A stretch of 64,000 nucleotides of DNA from Zarea fungicola (lineage: Eukaryota > Ascomycota > Sordariomycetes > Hypocreales > Cordycipitaceae). A program made the position numbers and the translations under genes. Each line of letters starts with the position of its first letter. Within the stretch, counting starts at the first letter, position 1. The stretch spans positions 7,762 through 71,761 of the forward strand of contig FWCC01000147.1 of the NCBI GenBank assembly GCA_900169235.1, given 5' to 3'. The notes beneath the pieces are model-generated. The model had not been told where the DNA came from. It did not search any database and saw only the letters and a program-made list of their open reading frames with translations. Shown one piece after another: positions 33,853 through 44,502 of the stretch.

Positions 33853-34926
33853 CCCTAATGTCGGCTTCTCCGTGGAGGCCAGGATTTCCTAAAGTACAAT
33901 TTACTATGAATATATTTTTTGCTGTGCTGTGCTGTGATACGGCAAGTTCTGTAAGACGGTCGGACTTTGTCAAGGGAGCTCTGGATGAGGAGATGGTAGC
34001 AAATTTGGTGAAGTTGAAAAGTATAAAAAGGCGTAGCTACTCATGTAACTCCTTAATCGTCAAAGTGTAAAAAAAGTATTTGACAAAAAAAACTAGTTTT
34101 GTCGAAAGAGCCAAAACACGGTGGCGTGGCGATGATGGCGTTACAAGCTGCGCCAACTCAAACACTAAATTTAGGCAGTCACGCTAGACCATGTATCATC
34201 TTTTGTAATATATTCTTTTCTTTGAATGCGTGACCTTGCCTCATTATGCCTTTTCAGAATCGTCTTTTTGTGTTGGTGGATATGGATGTGGAAACCGCCT
34301 CAAAAGCCTACATCGTCTGGACCGTCGGGACACTCATACGCTACCAGCCATATCCCTGAATTGCCTGCGTGAATATTCTTGCAAAAAAGGAAGAAGAAAA
34401 ATGGAGATTGAAGATTCTGATTTCTTTAAACAAGACATAAAAAAAGTACGGGACCTTTTACTGTACACAGTCCCGGCAGTTGGCTTACTGTCGGCGAGAA
34501 GCCAACCTGCAGCTCCAGAGACCGGCAGCAGGACTTGCAAGAAAATACGGAATTTCCAATTCATGTAGAACTGAGAATAGGTAAATAATGGGAAAACAGG
34601 AAAGTCCCTTGTCCCTCCAATACCTCAATTCATGTACACAGGTGAGTAAGTAAGATAAAAAGAGGTTTTTTTTCTCAGAGTGAGAATCTCGATTTCCAAC
34701 AAACGGACAAAAATCCGCCTCGATACAAAAATGTAACAGCTTTTGGTGGCCAATATGTACTTCTTCTTTTGCCACTTTCTGCTGAGCGAATTTCCAAAAC
34801 TAGTGCTAATTATACATTTAAAAGAAGAATAAAAGTGGCATGCGCCGCTCAGTGAAATCAACGTATTCTGTTCCTTAATGCTCGGAGTGACTCGATGTAG
34901 TAGTTCATGATTTCCTGAATGGTGCT
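33853..34926. other. Intergenic, AT-rich
   Basis: About 1 kb with AT-rich stretches and poly-A/T runs (34070-34100, 34650-34680). Open frames on both strands (34230-34568 plus, 34485-34775 minus) overlap and show no coding character. Confidence 0.45.
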
Positions 34927-35590
34927 CTAGACCTCCAAATCCAACATCTCATCTTGTGGATTGTCCTGGAGGTCATAAAGAACCTGATTGACAAAATCGT
35001 CGTTGAGCGTCTCAACGGGACCAAATGTTTCTAAAAGCATTTGCGTCAGAATAAATGCTTGGAAGGGGAAGAGCTAGGCAGTTGTAACGTTGGAAAGGGT
35101 ACGAAGAAGAAGAAAAGCCAAAAATTTGGGCCAGGCAACTTACGAATCAAGCTTTTACGTGTTGGTTTACCATCGATGATGACAAGCTGCTTTCCGTCAT
35201 ATTCAGGCTCAGTGTCTCCAAGGTCCGGTGGCTGATCAACCGGGAAATCAGGCCCAAACATCTCTGATAGAGGAGAGGTCAAAAAGGATTAGTTTTTGAA
35301 GATAAGGTGAAGAGGAATGGGTAAGGAAGAAAGAAAAAAGAAAAACCATTCCTAAAAAACTTACTTTCTGCAGTTCGGTCGCTGGGAACGCCATGCACAA
35401 ACAGCCAGGTGTACGACTTGGGTCGTCGGGTCTCATGGGGAGGAAAGTACCGAAAATGGCGATGGGGGTGAACCACTTCGTCAGTCGTTGGAGAGAAGGG
35501 AGTAGCACGGAACAAAGTGTCGTCCGAGGTGCTGGGTTGAGTCTTGTCGAGCGACGGTGTGACTTGGCTTGGTTGTCCATCCTCCGGCAT
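34927..35590 (-). CDS. Hypothetical protein, 158 aa, three exons
   Basis: Exons 35365-35590, 35144-35263 and 34927-35057 on the minus strand give 158 residues. Both introns (101 and 86 nt) have GTAAGT donors, AG acceptors and matching phases, which makes the model convincing. The N-terminal part is Ser/Thr/Pro-rich. The middle contains KSYTWLFVHGVPSDRTAEKM and EPEYDGKQLVIIDGKP. The C-terminus is acidic and helical (FILTQMLLETFGPVETLNDD through DEMLDLEV). No known domain is recognised. The ATG lies only 34 bp after the stop of the upstream Gln-rich frame on the same strand, leaving no room for a separate promoter, so this may be the 3' part of one larger gene. Confidence 0.6.
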
Positions 35591-35624
35591 AGTTACAAGA
35601 ACGGCCGGCTAGGCGTCATTCGAG

Positions 35625-36653
35625 TTATTGAAAAAAGTTTTCGTCGAAACAGAAAATATCTTGGGGCTGTTGTGCATCTTCTGGTGGCTTAGAAGTAGCA
35701 ACCGACGAGGGATTGTCTGGGTTGCTGAGAGAAGAATGATCCTTGCAAGGTGACCAAGGTGACGAGGGTCGGGACTGTGGTAAACTATCTGATGGGGGGA
35801 GAGGATCACCCATCCAGGGGTCAATGGCGTTACTGAGCCAAGGACTTTCAACAGGTGGCGAGACCTGGTTCTGCAACTGCTGCTCCCGGTAGTATTGACT
35901 GTATGTATATAGCCGCTGATAAAAGACCGACATCTTCTCTTGTTGCATCTGCTGCTGTTGTTGCATCTGCTGCTGTTGTTGCATCTGCTGCTGTTGTTGC
36001 ATCTGCTGCTGTTGCTGCACCTGTCGCTGTTGCTGCTGCTGTTGCTGCTGCTGTTGCAGTTGCAGTTGTTGTTGTTGTTGTTGTTGTTGCAGTTGTTGCT
36101 GTTGTTGCCTTAGTTGTTGCCTCTGTCGTTCCCATTGTCGCAGTTGTTGGTCCTGCAGTTGTTGTTCCTGCAGTTGTTGTTCCTGCAGTCGTTGTTCCCG
36201 CAGTCGTTGCTCCTGCAGTCGTTGTTCCTGCCGATTCTGCTGTTGCATTTGGTGTTGATACTGCTGCTGTATCTGCTGCACCTGTTGCAGCTGCTGCTCC
36301 TCATGTAACTGTTGGTGATGTAGCTGGTGGGGAGATAGCTGCTGCTGCTGCAAATTCTGTTGATAATGCTGCGAGTACTGCTGCTGCTGTAACTGTTGGT
36401 GCTGTAGCTGTTGAGGATATAGCTGCTGCTGCTGCAAATTCTGGTGAGGCTGCTGAGAGTACTGCTGCTGCTGCAAGTATTGTTGCTGCTGCAAGTATTG
36501 TTGCTGCTGTAAGTACTGTTGTTGCTGCAAATATTGCAGCTGCGGCTGCTGGGTTGGTGTTGGCGTGGGAGTAGGTGATGGTAGGTGGTTGCCATCCTGG
36601 CTATTCAACCATCCGCCAGGGAAGGGGCACTGGTTATTAGGTTGGTTATCCAT
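35625..36653 (-). CDS. Glutamine-rich, prion-like low-complexity protein, 342 aa
   Basis: A single frame from ATG 36653 to TAA at 35625-35627. The start is chosen at MDNQPNNQCPFPGGW because a TATA-like box lies about 135 bp upstream; the frame is open further, to 36773. After a short Asn/Pro/Thr-rich head come about 200 residues that are more than half Gln, with Tyr, Leu, Met, His and Arg interspersed. The C-terminal 90 residues return to normal composition (SPPVESPWLSNAIDPWMGD through IFCFDENFF). CAG and CAA codons are mixed, so the tract is maintained as protein, not just as a DNA repeat. Glutamine-rich tracts of this kind occur in transcription co-regulators and prion-like proteins, but no domain fixes the function here. 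Confidence 0.6.
   Translation of the reverse strand: MDNQPNNQCPFPGGWLNSQDGNHLPSPTPTPTPTQQPQLQYLQQQQYLQQQQYLQQQQYLQQQQYSQQPHQNLQQQQLYPQQLQHQQLQQQQYSQHYQQNLQQQQLSPHQLHHQQLHEEQQLQQVQQIQQQYQHQMQQQNRQEQRLQEQRLREQRLQEQQLQEQQLQDQQLRQWERQRQQLRQQQQQLQQQQQQQQLQLQQQQQQQQQQRQVQQQQQMQQQQQMQQQQQMQQQQQMQQEKMSVFYQRLYTYSQYYREQQLQNQVSPPVESPWLSNAIDPWMGDPLPPSDSLPQSRPSSPWSPCKDHSSLSNPDNPSSVATSKPPEDAQQPQDIFCFDENFFQ
35946..36017. repeat. 18-bp tandem repeat, four copies
   Basis: A unit starting CATCTGCTGCTGTTGTTG is repeated at 35946, 35964, 35982 and 36000, encoding MQQQQQ on the minus strand. Confidence 0.85.
36459..36533. repeat. 18-bp tandem repeat encoding YLQQQQ
   Basis: Tyr codons recur at 18-bp spacing (36459, 36477, 36495, 36513 and 36531). 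It forms the N-terminal part of the Gln-rich tract. Confidence 0.8.
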
Positions 36654-36786
36654 TATGTAAAGCTCTATTGGTGTACAGAATATGCGGTATTCGGTATGAT
36701 GTTTGTTTGAGTGCGCAAAAATAGGATGAAGATGAAGATGGAGTGTTTGAGAAAGCATCGAACTGGACGGCAAGAGGGATGGTCTC

Positions 36787-36792
36787 TATATA
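36787..36792 (-). promoter_or_regulatory. TATA-like box of the Gln-rich gene
   Basis: The TATATA core within CTATATAG lies about 135 bp upstream of the ATG at 36653 on the minus strand. Confidence 0.4.
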
Positions 36793-37941
36793 GGCCAGGC
36801 ACAGCACAGCAGAGCAGGATATGTGCTGCCCAGAGATAAACTTTTCCATTTGCATAGGCACACGACTTAATATATAATATTCAACAATTGTGAAGCAAAA
36901 GTAATATTATCAGGCATGTGCAGTTCAGGCGACAATGATACCGCGCCACCGCCCTCGAAAGCCTCTTTCTGAAAAATGAAAAGCTTAAGTACCACAACTA
37001 AAAGGCAGATACATCATGTGTTGGTATTAAAGAGGTCTATTCAGTACGACTTATCATGAAATTTGAAGAAGAATACAACCGGATGCGGTATCATACGATG
37101 GAAATCGTCGACTTGTGGCGACAGGTCAGAGTCATGGTTGGTTCTCGCGATGCCCTCAGATGGAATTTTCCTAGTTTTCCTCGTCTCTTCCTCCCCTCTT
37201 CTATCTTTATCCTATATACTTATATATTAGTTAAATTATCCATTTAAAGTAAGGGACAGAATAAGTATTTATCTTTTCTTAGCTAAGAAATAGCGGGAGG
37301 CACTATTCTTTATGCCAGCGGCATGGCACTTACAGCACTACTGGTGCCGCCGTAGTTCCAGCTGCTACCTAATATGTATGTGCCGTATTAATCTCCTTTA
37401 GTAACTTACTTGGGCAAAAAAGGAGAGTTTTCTACATGTTACTTTTGCATAGTTACGCATTGTCCCTATACGCTATTGTTATTATCTGCGGCAGGCAGCT
37501 ACATAGGTAGTGGCTACAAGCCCTCAGACAATAGTGCCTCCTCTATAGCTACACCAGCAATCAACATCAATTCAAACACCACTTGCTGCATTTTATGACA
37601 GGGAGAACGGCAGTACTCACGAACCTGCCCGTGGGCGGGCTTTACAATTAGTAGTAGAGGCTCGTATAAGGAGCACCTACCTTCAAGCATAGCGTACATT
37701 CTCAGGACTGACAATAGGTATAGGTAAACCAAGAAGATATAGTTACAGTTGGCAGTAAATTTTAGGGCATTTTAGAGGTGAAATTTAGAAAGACCTTGGT
37801 CTACATTATTACTAAAAATAGAGGCGCTACTGCTCTATTCCCAATAGTGATGCGCTGAAAGGTAATAAATTAATAACAGAGCCTTGCTAGCGTAGAGATG
37901 CCACGGACAGTAACTCTTTTTAACCATTGCTGGTACAATAA
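36793..37941. other. AT-rich intergenic region, possible degenerate DNA
   Basis: About 1.1 kb of low-GC sequence with many TA steps and frequent stops in all frames. 37200-37900 looks eroded, but no terminal repeats or transposase motifs were found. A 63-codon frame at 37056-37247 is not convincing. Confidence 0.4.
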
Positions 37942-38307
37942 ATGGGGAATGTGTACCCAGGCGCTCATTTTCATGACCATTCTGCAAACTTGACATATTT
38001 CGCATACGCCTCTGTGCTCAGACCCAGACAGAGTTCTCGCGATCACGAAGAATTACCTGCCAATATGCCGAGTGTAGCAGAGTATCAGCAAAAATATGAC
38101 GAGATATCAGAAATCCGTCAGGCCGCCAAGACAGATTTCTCCATGTCGAACGCTAAGAAGCGAGAGATTGCAGAGCAGTTCACGGCCGCTCGTAATGACC
38201 TCCGCGCAGCTTCTAGAGCTGCCATGGCTTCGTCACAACAGTCCCAACCAACAGCTGACGAGGCAATACTAAACGTTAGTCGGTCTCTGGATTTAAGCAG
38301 ACACTGA
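37942..38307 (+). CDS. Hypothetical small hydrophilic protein, 121 aa
   Basis: A single open frame of 121 codons. The second half, from an internal ATG at 38065 (MPSVAEYQQKYDEISEIRQ), is Lys/Glu/Ala-rich and predicted helical, with more gene-like composition than the flanking AT-rich DNA. The true start may be that internal ATG, giving about 80 residues. No domain, signal peptide or splice partner was recognised. It may be spurious. Confidence 0.35.
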   Translation: MGNVYPGAHFHDHSANLTYFAYASVLRPRQSSRDHEELPANMPSVAEYQQKYDEISEIRQAAKTDFSMSNAKKREIAEQFTAARNDLRAASRAAMASSQQSQPTADEAILNVSRSLDLSRH

Positions 38308-39355
38308 TTTAATTAACACAGACTAGAGCAACTCTGACGTAAAGCAACAAGAATGACACGACCTTCAACACATGAAGACTAAAGGTGTTAATTTTGGCGT
38401 CGCTTTATTCCTTTTTTTGTATTTCTAATACAGGTCGCTTAACACTTGCAGCGCAGTAATATGTCAACTTTGTACATGGAATAGAGCCTGGTACTACTAT
38501 ATGTGCATGGTGGTAAGCAGGCATTGGTGAATATTGTACGTGGCACGGTATCACGCACCACACCATCGTCACCCAAGTCTTGGCACGAAGATAGAAGCGA
38601 TGATTTAATAAACAAGGCAAACATCACTCCTGAAGAAACTATAAACTAAATCAAGATATTCGACCCTGAAAAGCTAACACTTTGGCTCCCACTACCTGTT
38701 GGTCATCTACCACCAACACCATTCACTCCACTCCAAGCAACGATCCAGATGTTGAAACAAAACTGCGATGGCGCAGTCTGAGTTCTGATGGAGTCTGAAA
38801 AGATACAGGCACTGTCCCGCGAAAAAGCACCGAGCACCATTATTAGTTGGAATGGCACACTGCATCAGCCTTGAGGGCGCTTCACTGAGGATCAAGCCTT
38901 GCAGGCCAAGCCAGGTTCAGGGTCTAACCCGTGACACTTTAGACGCCTTTCTCTGTACATGCATAAAGTCACCAGTTTTGAAAGGTATCTTGGGATATCT
39001 AATTCCAAACCTGCCCTCTGGTCCAGTTTTCGAGAGTAGCTTCCTAGGCAGAGATGAAGTATTCAGCTGTACATTCCGCTGCCAAAGTGGACAGAGTGTC
39101 GAGTTCTGACATATCGAGGTACATATATTGTTACTGATGTCTTTAAACGGACAAGAAATCGCGAGAAAATACATGAAGTGTTTGTAAATCAACAAAATTC
39201 ATAAGTTGTCTTGATTTGACTTCGCCGGAGCGATTTTCTCCTGGCTCAGCTGCTACTTTTACAGATGATGTTACATACATTTACAATATTTTGTCGTCCT
39301 CTGCACCTTGTATCTCCCCATCAAAACAACCCATCCAAATCGCATTTTTGTCCGA
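38308..39355. other. Intergenic
   Basis: About 1 kb. Short open frames on both strands (38852-39109 plus, 38917-39195 minus) overlap and lack recognisable features. The right end holds the 3' UTR of the next minus-strand gene. Confidence 0.45.
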
Positions 39356-40035
39356 CTAGTTCGCCAAATGCGTCAAGACACCCTTCGGTCCCAGTTTCCG
39401 CAACAACCCAGCCTCCATGCCCAACCTGTTCTCCACGTCCCTCGCGGCCACGCCCTTATCCAGCAACTGCAGCGCGTCCGCCAGCGTCCTCATGTCGACA
39501 TAGCGCCTCCTCGCCTCTCGGATGCCGACCTGCTGAAAACGCTCCATGTCCGCGTCCGCGCGCTCCTGTACCGCCCTGCGCGATGCAAGCGCTGACAGGG
39601 TCAAGTTGGCGCGCGAGGAAGGGAATATGGGTCCCGCGGCAGAGGACGGCATACCGCCGTGTTGTAATGCATCGAGCGTGTTGCCGGCGCGGGATGAGGG
39701 CGAGAAGGTCGGATTGGGATCTACGATGCCCATCTGCTGGAGGCGGCTTGCGAAGCCGGCGGGTGTGAAATCGGGGTCGGAGGCGTCGTCAATGATGGCT
39801 AAAATGGGAGGGAGTTGTTTAGCACAGAGTGAGAGGAAGGATAAGTTTAGATTTTTGTCGATTTTGAAGTTCAAGCAGAAAACGTACACTGATCTTTGGA
39901 GCCGTCGGCGGCAGGCTTGTTGGGCTCGGCTTCTCGTGGACGGGGTCGTGCTGTCTGCGAGACAGCTGAGCCAGGGGCGCGAGTTGGAAACTTGCGCGAT
40001 ACGCCGCGCGCAGCTTTTGATGATGCTGATCCCAT
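39356..40035 (-). CDS. Putative N-myristoylated protein with helical C-terminal domain, 196 aa
   Basis: Two exons on the minus strand, 39888-40035 and 39356-39798. The 89-nt intron (GTACGT donor, TTTTAG acceptor) joins QS-IIDDASDPDF in frame. The N-terminus MGSASSKAARG matches the N-myristoylation consensus (Gly2, Ser6, basic residue 7) and decides the start, although the frame is open upstream. The middle is Ser/Pro/Asn-rich. The last 75 residues are strongly helical and charged (about 120-195). They contain LADALQLLDKGVAARDVENR, which has the spacing of a helix-turn-helix-like unit. A lipid-anchored peripheral membrane protein is inferred. I do not recognise a named family. Confidence 0.7.
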
Positions 40036-40732
40036 ATTTCTTTTGAGAATTGGGCTTGTGACGTATGGTTCCTCTTCCTCGCAACCTGACGTGCCTCCGT
40101 TGTACGCGAGGGTCGTGTGGCGCAAATCCCGATTCAGCGCGATGTAACACTTTCCAAAGCCTATCCCTACTTTCCGTTCTCGAGAATAATCCCTTGGGAT
40201 AATACGAGGTGCGGGGTTGTGTGGACGAGCTGGGGGTTTGAAAGTGCCGATGAGAAAAGTGATGATCGGACAAAGGTGCCAAAAATGACGACACGGACAA
40301 CTTTTTGACTCTAGTATCCACTCATTTCGGCTGGAGCCAACTGCCCAGCTTCACTTACACCGGACTAATCCATGAAATTTTGGCTACCAATTGTAACTTG
40401 AGGTTTACTAGCCAAGGAAATTAAAAACGTCATATTCTTTAAATTAATTTTTTTTTTCAAAAAAAGTGTCTGTATTAGAAAACGCCCAATGGCTATTAAG
40501 GATTGTTATATAGTTGGTAATGATACAATATCTTCGTAAACTCATTGCGACCTCGGTGAGAACTCATGCAAAATTAGTTACCTGTGTGGAAAAAGGCGAC
40601 CCTTGAATATCCAATAAAACCCATTTCAATCATCATGTAAAATAATTTTCTTTTCTTGTGGGATTCCCTTTTTGTTTTTCTGTCTCTCTTTTTTTTTTTT
40701 GCAGCATTTAACCGCTGTACTTGTCCTGGCTC
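40036..40732. other. Intergenic, AT-rich
   Basis: Contains the promoter of the myristoylation candidate on the left. The right part is AT-rich, with T runs at 40448-40457 and 40690-40700, probably the 3' UTR of the wall-protein gene. No gene is seen. Confidence 0.5.
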
Positions 40733-41772
40733 TTAGCACTTGGTAATATAGAGACCAATGGGAGACGGGTTGTAGTCCTGGAAGTAACGGAAGTTTGTGT
40801 TTCCTGCCGCCGACATCTCAAATGCGATGGCTTGGCCCGCTGGGCAATCAAAAGTAGCAATGTTGTAGCTGTTTCCTGGAGCGACCGTGACTGTTCCGAG
40901 ATCTGCTGCCTTGGCGGGCTGGTTGTTGTATGTAGTACCTCCCGTGGCCACGCCCTTGAGAGAGCTAAAGTCGATCTTGCCGTCACCTGAGAAAGTAAAG
41001 CTGGAAGTGACGAGGTCCGACTGCTTGGGGAATAGGAAGACAAGACTGCACTTCTTGCCAGCGTCGCCGCCAGGGATGTCAAAGTTGAAGATGGAGGAGA
41101 TGTCACCACTGACTTCGCCAAAGTACGAAGTGCCGGGGGCAGAGTTGGGTTTGGACTTGGAGACTGGAATGATTAGATGGGGGAACTCGTAGGGCCCATT
41201 GAGGTTGGTTGGGCACGTATGGGCCGGAGGAGGAGGAGGTGGTGGCGGCGGTGGTGGTGGGCAACCTGAGTGGCAGCTGTCTGATACGAGTCTGACTTCG
41301 CCGCAGTTGGCACCCTGGTTTGGTTTGTTGTAGACATTCCATTGGCCTTGCTCGCCGGTAGCGCATTCATAGAAGGTAGTCTGTCCGTTCCAGGAGAGGG
41401 TGCCATCACAGCCAACGCTGAAGCCGGTGTCTGGGGCCTGGTTCTCATCGCACTGCAGGACACCGGTTGGGGCTGATAGATTGTTAGTACATGGTGCTAT
41501 TCCACATGCATAAACTCGCACATGTCGATGAAATGGGTTCACCTACGAGTCCACCAGCAGCCACGACCCTTGTCATCGACAATTCCGCCGCCGTTCAGGG
41601 TAAAGGTCGAGGACTGGACGCCATTGCCGGCACGGACCTGTCCAGAGTAGATTTCACCGACGCAGCCGACGACATCGCCGCCAGCAGTGAGGTGGAATTG
41701 GCAGCCATGGCGAACAGCAATGGCACTGACAACGGTGCCGAAGCTTAAAGCAGTAGCAGCCGTCTTCATCAT
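40733..41772 (-). CDS. Secreted cell-wall protein: PIR-like Cys domain, poly-Pro linker, But2 C-terminal domain, 321 aa
   Basis: Two exons on the minus strand, 41547-41772 and 40733-41472, with a 74-nt intron (GTAGGT donor, CAG acceptor). A signal peptide (MMKTAATALSFGTVVSAIA) is followed by a Cys-containing domain at about 20-146 with the pattern of PIR-type wall proteins (GQVRAG, CWWTPPTGVLQCD, GCDGTLSWNGQTTFYEC, QWNVY). Residues 147-157 are an uninterrupted run of eleven prolines. Residues 167-321 match the domain known in fungi as the But2 C-terminal (ubiquitin-3-binding) domain, with SSIFNFDIPGGDAGKKCSLV and the end PIGLYITKC. No GPI site is visible. It is likely an abundant secreted or wall-linked protein. 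Start choice: a second ATG follows immediately, and an upstream in-frame ATG at 41796 would lengthen the signal. Confidence 0.88.
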
Positions 41773-44502
41773 GTAGGAGTGGTTTGCTGTGTGCAAGGTA
41801 TGTGCTGTGTGTGGTGTTGGTTGATTAGTGTAGTGTGAGTGTGTAGATGAGGAAGGTACGATGTATAAGTGATGGGAGTGGATTGTGAGTATGGCTCTTG
41901 GTCGGGTATATGTGTGGAAGCAAGTGAATTGCTTAAGGAGTGCAGTGAAAAGAAAGCTGGAATGGAGGACTGGATATCGTGGGAGCTTTATAGTCTACAC
42001 CATTACAATATTGCGGCTTGAATTTACAACCTATTCTGGCCGTTGGCTTGATAGGTGGGTGTGACATTGCTATTGAGCTGTACCAAGTACAGACGGAAGT
42101 ATACGAGAGGCGGCAAGGCTGGTAAAGTTGTCAGCGCTGGCACCACCGGGCACCACCTTCTGCTCTGTCTGTGTGTGTAAGTGCACAGGCTGAATTGCCG
42201 GTCTCCACGATGCTGCATTTGGTCGAATCGCAGGCTGGCAAATATAGACAGAGCTAAACTGGAAAGAAATACGAGGCCAGCGATTTAAGACCAGACGTCA
42301 TGTTGGCCCAGCCATAGTTCCGAGCTGGCCAGCCTGCTCGCCCGTCGTGTGGGGAGCTGGGGTTGCAACCATCACGAGAGAGGCCAAGACGCCAAGGGCT
42401 CCACAGGGCTGGAGGGATTTATGGGATAATAGGCCGTATTCCCGGGCAATATAGAAACATTGCTGAACTTTGGTGCAAAAAGAAATGGCTGGTGGCGAAA
42501 ATGGTCAGTCCCTGTACAACTCAGAGACAAGGGTTAGCGGGCACGGCGGGTTAGCTTGCGGGGAATCCCTGATGGTTCAATATCGGTTTGGCGGGCGTGG
42601 TCTCACAACAGGAAGCGAGGATGGAAGGGCAGCGCAGAATACACAGGCTCGCTGTACAGCTACCACTTGGCAGATTGAGACAGCCGAACAGCTCAGCTCA
42701 GCTTACAGCAGCTTCAGACAACTTGTCAGCCTTCAGCCCGTTGGAAAGGCTGGCAAGCTGGTAGAGTTGAAGCTTCCGGAGCTTCACATCCCCGCCTCAC
42801 TACTCTACTTTTGTCCGTGCCACCAAAAATACTTTAAGCCCAACCGCCCCTGTCGACCGTACGTACCATCCTCTTGCCTCTCAGCGCCGCCGCTAGTCTT
42901 GATTATCTCTAGCTTCACCAGCTGCCCGACCTTCCGACGAGGCCCTCGAAAAGAATTCATTCTCGCCAAGAGTCCAAAAACATGTCCGGCGCTCCGATAT
43001 GACGTACTGCGTGTAACATTTGTATTTAGCACTGCAGCTGACATCACATTGAAACAAAATTTCGGGAAAAGGAAACTTGATCAAAACTGCAAAAAGAAAG
43101 AAATCAGGCTTCAAATCGTTCGAGAGCTGTCTCGTATTCCGTCGCTAATAAATGACTTGACGCAGAAACCACCTTGTTGGCACCAGAAGCGTATGATTGT
43201 CCCGTAATCTGTCCATGCAGTCTTTGTCTCTCGACAATGGGGCCCAATCAACGGTCACTAAACCAAAGACATTGTCCAGCCCTTTGTTTTTTGCGACACA
43301 GACCGCTCTCTTCGACACTGAGACAGCCAGCCCGTCTAATGGAACAGTTTTACTTCCCACTGGCAAAATATGGGGAAAAGGTCTCGCTGTACAATTACGA
43401 GGTGATCGCCACGAGTAGCGCACGGGCACAGAAGCATCACACCAAAAGCCCAACCAAGACAGCCCTGTCTTTAGTCGACTATGCCCACGCTACCTACAGA
43501 GGAAAGATGCCCACAGTTTCCAGCCACGGCGTGCGCTGATCCGATCGTCCCCCATATTGGCACCTCAAGAGTAATTTTTGACTTCCCCGGCTTCGCTCCT
43601 TTCCGTCCTTAAAGTGGCATCAAGGTTGCCTTGCTTCAACCAGAAACGGCTGATGGCTACCTGGGCCGGCACTTGGCCATACACACTCGACTGACTGAAG
43701 AGTAGGGATTGCCGTCCTTGGTCACAATTCGGATTGCGCTTGGTTGCCCTACCTCTTGAGCTTATCGCCACCACTTATACACTGGGGAAGTATACGCAGC
43801 CTCACTATTTAGTGTGCTTTAAACTTTTTTGTTCCAAAGACATGATCATATCCATTCTTTGTAGAATTTGTAGCGGGCTGTAGATTGGCTGGTAATACCC
43901 CATATATATATTTATGTTTGACCACGGCCAACGACGCGCTACATCCAAGGGTTAACACGCCAACGAATGCTCTCAAGCACATTTATTTACAAAAAGAAAA
44001 GTTGGGGTGTTATTTCGATCCGAATTTCTAGATGGCCATATCAAAGAAACTACTCAGAACAGCTCGCGTACAGACCAGCAATTGTAGGTATTTGAAGGCA
44101 TTTGTAAGATGCCATCGCATTACCTTTTCCCTGTAAATTACAACATGGATATGCGCTTCACCATCAATGTCTACGACCAACAATCGCATTTGGAAGAATT
44201 CCAATTGTACTTGATAAGTGAGCAGAATACACACCCACCTCATAGTTATCCAACTGCCAGTGTAGCTCGGCTTGCAGCTGTAATTTAAGCCGGGTGTAAG
44301 ATGCAAACGTGCAGATATCAGATGCACCTCACTTCTTCCTCACATTTGGGGCAAGAATCGTCCCAATCCAGACTTTAAACACAACCGCGGTCTTGCCTTT
44401 TTTTCTTGAAATAACTCCCTTTCACTCATCATTTTTCTTGAAATAACGTCCTTTCACTCATCATTTTTCTCTAATAACGAGATACTTCTTAACGTCACCG
44501 CC
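41773..44502. other. Intergenic, 2.7 kb
   Basis: No supported gene. A 245-codon open frame at 42470-43207 has no domain and unremarkable composition, so it was left out. 42685-42730 is rich in AGCTCAGC/CAGC words. A near-duplicate of about 40 bp (TTTTTCTTGAAATAAC..CATCATTTTTCTTGAAATAAC) occurs at 44400-44470, just before the next ATG. Confidence 0.45.

Noticed and set aside
42470..43207. 245-codon plus frame in the 41.8-44.5 kb gap
   Set aside because: No domain, no biased codon use, no hydrophobic or helical pattern; likely chance in relatively GC-balanced promoter DNA.
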